Positions 8,353 through 10,981 of a stretch of 10,981 nucleotides of DNA are shown one piece after another. The stretch is taken from positions 1 through 10,981 of the forward strand of contig JAPYRM010000019.1 in assembly GCA_029941175.1 (NCBI GenBank), read 5' to 3'. The notes under the pieces are model-generated. The model made no database searches, was not told the DNA's origin, and saw nothing but the letters and a program-made list of their open reading frames with translations. This DNA comes from Halobacteriales archaeon. GTDB taxonomy: Archaea > Halobacteriota > Halobacteria > Halobacteriales > Hikarchaeaceae. A program made the translations under genes and the position numbers. Within the stretch, counting starts at the first letter, position 1; each line of letters starts with the position of its first letter.

Positions 8353-9633
8353 ATGAATACTACTTCCCGGAGAATGAATGATAGCACTGTAGCCATTGTT
8401 GAGCTATTACTAACAGCGAAACATTACACCGAACTATCGAATTTGACCCCCGAAGATTTGCCTCCCCAAATCAGGAAAGCATTTGATAAAAAAGGTGAAA
8501 TAAACCGCCCTCTATCGATAACTGAGAATATAGCGAAAAAAGCAACAGGGGTTGAGTCTCCCTGGAATTCTATCAGTGATTTAATGTTCACTAATAAAGA
8601 TAATTTCAGTGGCGAAATGAGCTTAACTCAACTAGATCTCGCAGAAAAGTGGTTCCTAAAAAATACAACCAAAGATCTCATCCTTACCAACCCCACATTG
8701 GCATACGTCTTTCAAGAAAATGCTTCTATAGACATTTCTTATGAAGACTCTAGCACCTCAGAAAGACCAATCCAAGCCGACCGTTTTTGGATTGATAGTC
8801 TCTTATCTGAATATTTCAGCGAAGATGATCAAGAAATGCTAGATTTAGTTGATATAAAAGCACCAGAAGAAATAGAAACAACCCTCCAAGATTTGGTATT
8901 GACTTCCAACCAAATAGGTGAGCTTGAAAAAATTCGCATAGCGATAAAAAACCGTGATTTTCTGTCAAAAATTGGACTTCGAGAAGTCGGGAAATTATTG
9001 TTTATAGGTCCACCTGGAACTGGGAAAACCTCTGTCGCACGCGCGTTGGCACACTCCCTTAGCTTGCCTTTTGTGGAAGTAAAACTCTCCATGATGACAA
9101 GCCAATACTTGGGTGAAACTTCCAAAAACATAGATCGAACATTTGAAGTCGCCAAACGTCTATCTCCTTGTATTTTATTTGTAGATGAGTTCGATTCAGT
9201 CGCAAAAACTCGAAGATCGGACGAACACGCGGCATTAAAACGCGCTGTAAATACACTGCTCAAAAGTATAGACGAAATAAGCCTCGTCCGAGACGAAGTT
9301 CTCCTCATCGGGGCAACAAATCACCCTGACCAACTTGACACCGCTGCTTGGAGGAGATTCGATGATATAATTCACTTCCCACTTCCAGACACTAATATGC
9401 GGAAAAAAATATTCGAAGTAACAACAAAGTACATGTCAATTGACAACTTTGACCCATCTGCCCTTGCAGATTTGACGGAAGGACTTTCTGGAAGTGACAT
9501 TAGACTCGTCTTGCGAGAAGCCGTACTAGAGGCATTAAGTGAAGATAGAACTGTTATGAACCAAAAAGATCTAGTCGACGCAGTCGCCGCAATTGGGAAA
9601 CGCGACCTCCTTAAAAACATAGCATTTGAATAA
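8353..9633 (+). CDS. AAA-family ATPase, single AAA module with unrecognised N-terminal region
   Basis: The C-terminal 225 residues or so form a complete classical AAA module. Numbered from the ATG at 8353: Walker A GPPGTGKT (219-226), Walker B ILFVDEFD (274-281), sensor 1 N323 in GATNHP, arginine-finger pair R334-R335 in AAWRRFDD, and sensor 2 GLSGSDIR. It should bind and hydrolyse ATP as a ring, as in CDC48/SpoVK/katanin-like AAA proteins. Residues 1 to about 170 match no domain I know; they are charged and mostly helical in appearance, and end in an acidic stretch (SEYFSEDDQE) before the linker. This part probably recognises the substrate. The frame is open upstream to a TTG at 8320, but ATG codons at 8353 and 8374 are better starts; the promoter pattern slightly favours 8374. 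No second AAA domain, protease or membrane anchor is present. Client and process are unknown. Confidence 0.88.
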   Translation: MNTTSRRMNDSTVAIVELLLTAKHYTELSNLTPEDLPPQIRKAFDKKGEINRPLSITENIAKKATGVESPWNSISDLMFTNKDNFSGEMSLTQLDLAEKWFLKNTTKDLILTNPTLAYVFQENASIDISYEDSSTSERPIQADRFWIDSLLSEYFSEDDQEMLDLVDIKAPEEIETTLQDLVLTSNQIGELEKIRIAIKNRDFLSKIGLREVGKLLFIGPPGTGKTSVARALAHSLSLPFVEVKLSMMTSQYLGETSKNIDRTFEVAKRLSPCILFVDEFDSVAKTRRSDEHAALKRAVNTLLKSIDEISLVRDEVLLIGATNHPDQLDTAAWRRFDDIIHFPLPDTNMRKKIFEVTTKYMSIDNFDPSALADLTEGLSGSDIRLVLREAVLEALSEDRTVMNQKDLVDAVAAIGKRDLLKNIAFE

Positions 9634-9651
9634 GACTTACAACCCTTCTTT

Positions 9652-9725
9652 CTCTGAATATTCTTGCAATAACAGCTAGTTATATACCTCTGAATATTCT
9701 TGCAATAACAGCTAGTTATATACCT
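9652..9725. repeat. Perfect tandem duplication, 36-bp unit, two copies
   Basis: Bases 9652-9687 are repeated exactly at 9688-9723, and two further bases continue the period. Each unit starts CTCTGAATATTC and ends AGCTAGTTATATAC. Each contains a TATA-like TTATATA and a short TAAC/GTTA inverted pair. The identity of both copies points to a recent duplication by slippage, or to selection for two binding sites or promoters. It does not resemble the tRNA 3' end, so it is not an obvious att site. Two copies without a spacer are not a CRISPR array. Confidence 0.95.
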
Positions 9726-9825
9726 GCGGACAATCTGAGTTTATTTGGATAAGGCTACGCAATCTTCCTCTCCCCGGACAGATTGGGCCATATCCGACAT
9801 GAGTGGTTTGGTGGAGTTTTGTCAT
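9712..9825 (-). CDS. Doubtful small ORF (37 residues) with strong Shine-Dalgarno
   Basis: On the minus strand GAGGAGG (within 9835-9827) stands three to four bases before ATG 9825-9823, giving a frame of 37 residues that begins MTKLHQTTHVGYG, has two cysteines (positions 16 and 33), and stops at TAG inside the second copy of the tandem repeat. The ribosome-binding site is the best in the window, although the spacing is short and the other genes here do not use such sites. The peptide resembles nothing I know, has no membrane segment, and the frame could easily be chance. Confidence 0.15.
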   Translation of the reverse strand: MTKLHQTTHVGYGPICPGRGRLRSLIQINSDCPQVYN

Positions 9826-9921
9826 GATCCTCCTCAAATTTTACCACTCTACTAATAATCTCTTTAATTGGTTCCTTAAAGTTCGAAATCCTTTTTCTTA
9901 CTCTCTACCATTCAACACTAA

Positions 9922-9995
9922 GCCGGTTTAGCTCAGCCCGGGAGAGCACTCGACTGAAGATCGAGCCGTCCGTAGTTCAAATCTGCGAACCGGCA
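9922..9995 (+). tRNA. tRNA-Phe (anticodon GAA)
   Basis: A full cloverleaf can be drawn. The acceptor arm GCCGGTT pairs perfectly with AACCGGC (9988-9994). The D stem is GCTC/GAGC. The anticodon stem CTCGA/TCGAG encloses the loop CTGAAGA with anticodon GAA at 9956-9958. The variable loop is CCGTC. The T stem CGTAG/CTGCG contains one G-T pair and its loop is TTCAAAT. The discriminator base is A, as expected for Phe, and CCA is not encoded. There is no intron. It reads UUC and UUU codons. It is a single tRNA with no neighbouring tRNA or rRNA gene, followed at once by a T tract. Confidence 0.97.
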
Positions 9996-10016
9996 TTTTT
10001 ATTCAACAATAAAAAT
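9995..10016 (+). terminator. T-rich terminator / AT hairpin after tRNA-Phe
   Basis: TTTTT follows the discriminator base directly, which is enough for archaeal termination. The sequence ATTTTTATT (9995-10003), loop CAAC, AATAAAAAT (10008-10016) is also a perfect nine-base inverted repeat. The stem is all A-T, so the T tract is the more likely signal. Confidence 0.55.
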
Positions 10017-10039
10017 AGTTGTTACTCTCTTATTCGTAG

Positions 10040-10079
10040 AAAAAAAAGAGCGGGTTTCGCTCGGAACTCAGAAGAGTTC
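10040..10079 (-). terminator. Double hairpin and T8 terminator of the solute-binding protein gene
   Basis: Read on the minus strand, GAACTC-TTCT-GAGTTC (10079-10064) spans the stop codon and is followed one base later by GAGCG-AAACC-CGCTC (10062-10048). That runs straight into eight T (10047-10040). The second hairpin plus T tract has the exact form of a bacterial intrinsic terminator. Archaeal termination needs mainly the T tract, so the hairpin may instead protect the mRNA 3' end. Confidence 0.8.
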
Positions 10080-10981
10080 TTCAAAGAGTGGCAGGAATGC
10101 TGCCGGTTCTTGAATGTACGTTTTTCCACCATATACGGGGTTGTTGTACGCGTATGGTAAAATAACCTGAGTCGCTGGGATAAATGCAGAGAAATCTGCA
10201 TGTGCCGCAGCGGATGGTCCGTGGGCCGGTGTACGGCCGGTATCTGCAACTTTTTCTTGGCCAACTTCGGACATGAACCACGCACAGAAAGTCATACCTG
10301 CTGCTTGATGAGGTGCACCTTCTGTTAGGTGGAGTGGAACCATTGAGGACAATGCTGGGTCGATCCATTTGAGTTTCATTGGGATAGATTGTCCGGCTGC
10401 TGTTTGTCCAACAAGGTCGTTGATGTATGTGTTACAGAGAGCTTTCTCTCCAGAAAGACATACGTTGTAGGCACCAGTGTTACCAGTGGTAAACTGTGGT
10501 TTAATTTTCATGAAGTCTCCTGCCCATGCTCTCATCTTGTCTTCTCCCCATAGGCCCCATAATGTGGCGAATAGAGATCCGATTGAAGATAGCTGGCGTG
10601 GATCTTGCATGACAAATCCATCTTGTCCTGTGTATTGGGAACCGGTCCACTCTTCGTATGTACTTGGAGCGTCTCCCTCAGACATAAGCTCTGTGTTGTA
10701 GTGTAGGGTGTATGGAAGTCCGTAACATGGGAATTCGTACGCTGGAGCCTCTGGAGACTGCCAACTACCCGCTGGGTAACCAAGATCAGAGGCTACTTGT
10801 TTGAGCCAGTGATCATTGGTGTAATCTACATATACACCTGCACTTGCAGCAGCACGTGCTGTTGGAAGTGAATAAAGAGTTACATCAGAACTAACGATGT
10901 TTGCTTTAAACTCTGCAATGAGTTTAGATGCGATTTCAGAAGAACCACCACCCCATGGTGTAAGTTTTACACCAGGAACGG
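10068..10981 (-). CDS. ABC transporter extracellular solute-binding protein, iron(III)-type family (N-terminus outside window)
   Basis: The frame is open from the right edge to TGA (10070-10068), giving 303 visible residues; the signal peptide and first strand are missing. The ATG at 10685 is internal, since the frame continues upstream with recognisable sequence. It starts VPGVKLTPWGGGSSEIASKL, the first-lobe pattern of periplasmic binding proteins, and continues with LPYTLHYNTELM and PSTYEEW, typical of the iron/thiamine/polyamine class (SBP_bac_6 type). Then come a DPRQLSS segment and the SGEKALCNTYINDLV region, where such proteins read (A/S)xGE with a following ligand loop. It would capture a ligand outside the membrane and pass it to an ABC permease that must lie upstream. 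Ferric iron is a guess from family resemblance. Codons here favour forms such as GGT, TAC and AAC over the runs of G seen in the genes to the left, which fits high expression or a different origin. Confidence 0.85.
   Translation of the reverse strand, partial: VPGVKLTPWGGGSSEIASKLIAEFKANIVSSDVTLYSLPTARAAASAGVYVDYTNDHWLKQVASDLGYPAGSWQSPEAPAYEFPCYGLPYTLHYNTELMSEGDAPSTYEEWTGSQYTGQDGFVMQDPRQLSSIGSLFATLWGLWGEDKMRAWAGDFMKIKPQFTTGNTGAYNVCLSGEKALCNTYINDLVGQTAAGQSIPMKLKWIDPALSSMVPLHLTEGAPHQAAGMTFCAWFMSEVGQEKVADTGRTPAHGPSAAAHADFSAFIPATQVILPYAYNNPVYGGKTYIQEPAAFLPLFEELF

Larger units (their letters stand above)
9634..9921. other. 288-base gap between the AAA gene and tRNA-Phe
   Basis: No convincing protein gene is present. 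The left part holds a perfect tandem 36-bp duplication. The remainder is ordinary AT-rich sequence with pyrimidine runs on the plus strand near 9855-9905. A CGAAA at 9884-9888 followed by a T-rich stretch lies about 30 bases before the tRNA and may be its BRE/TATA region, but the TATA part is poor. A minus-strand reading frame of 37 codons and a plus-strand frame of 18 codons (9799-9855) exist; only the first has a ribosome-binding site. Confidence 0.6.

Noticed and set aside
8829..9308. Minus-strand frame of 159 codons
   Set aside because: It lies wholly opposite the AAA module, whose motifs are all intact in the plus frame; its Ser/Arg-rich product has no recognisable fold.
9652..9725. CRISPR array or tRNA-targeted attachment site
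   Set aside because: The two 36-bp copies abut with no spacer and do not match any part of the tRNA-Phe 3' end; a tandem duplication is the simpler reading.
9799..9855. Plus-strand frame of 18 codons starting MSGLVEF
   Set aside because: Very short, no ribosome-binding site, no recognisable product.
10022..10368. Minus-strand frames of 87 and 95 codons near the right end
   Set aside because: They overlap the solute-binding protein in other frames on the same strand and run through its terminator; the 303-residue frame explains the sequence.
10532..10783. Minus-strand frame of 83 codons
   Set aside because: It is out of frame with the solute-binding protein, which reads continuously through this stretch with conserved motifs.
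1..10981. A defence island, mobile element or new multi-gene system
   Set aside because: No transposase, integrase, nuclease, toxin-antitoxin pair or effector domain was recognised; the genes are housekeeping, transport and metabolic types, with the AAA protein the only one of unclear role.

Overview
The window looks like archaeal chromosome, most probably a euryarchaeon and perhaps a planktonic marine lineage of the Thermoplasmatota (Marine Group II/III type). The reasons are a tRNA-Phe with archaeal-style arms and no encoded CCA, an NAD kinase fused to an inositol-monophosphatase-type domain, genes mostly without Shine-Dalgarno sites but with TATA-like elements about 30 bases upstream, and AT-rich DNA. 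The lineage is an inference from gene content; no marker gene settles it.

Layout. The left edge (2-319, +) is the C-terminal end of a metallo-beta-lactamase-fold hydrolase. It converges on an MFS transporter (333-1556, -). A 97-base divergent promoter region follows, then a two-gene rightward unit: an AMP-forming long-chain acyl-CoA synthetase (1654-3546) and a CPA-type cation/proton antiporter with a C-terminal RCK (TrkA_N/TrkA_C) module (3587-5458). This unit runs head-on into a leftward unit of thiolase (8273-7125) and NAD kinase/IMPase fusion (7122-5455); the two units share the four bases TTAA as both stop codons. A 79-base divergent spacer separates the thiolase from a rightward single-domain AAA ATPase (8353-9633) with an unrecognised N-terminal region. 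A 288-base gene-poor stretch holds a perfect 36-bp tandem duplication and a weak small-ORF candidate. tRNA-Phe(GAA) (9922-9995) and an AT-rich hairpin follow. The right edge (10068-10981, -) is most of an iron-type ABC transporter solute-binding protein that ends in two hairpins and a T8 tract.

How the genes may work together. The acyl-CoA synthetase activates fatty acids and the thiolase cleaves 3-ketoacyl-CoA, so the central block fits fatty-acid breakdown or remodelling. The NAD kinase/phosphatase would set the NAD/NADP balance and the antiporter would couple cytoplasmic pH to cation gradients under nucleotide sensing. This is a plausible theme, not a proven pathway: no acyl-CoA dehydrogenase, hydratase or hydroxyacyl-CoA dehydrogenase is present here.

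I found no defence system, CRISPR array, insertion sequence or clearly new multi-gene system. The points most worth following up are the NAD kinase-first domain order of the fusion, the tandem duplication in the gap, and the bacterial-looking terminator of the solute-binding protein next to the tRNA.
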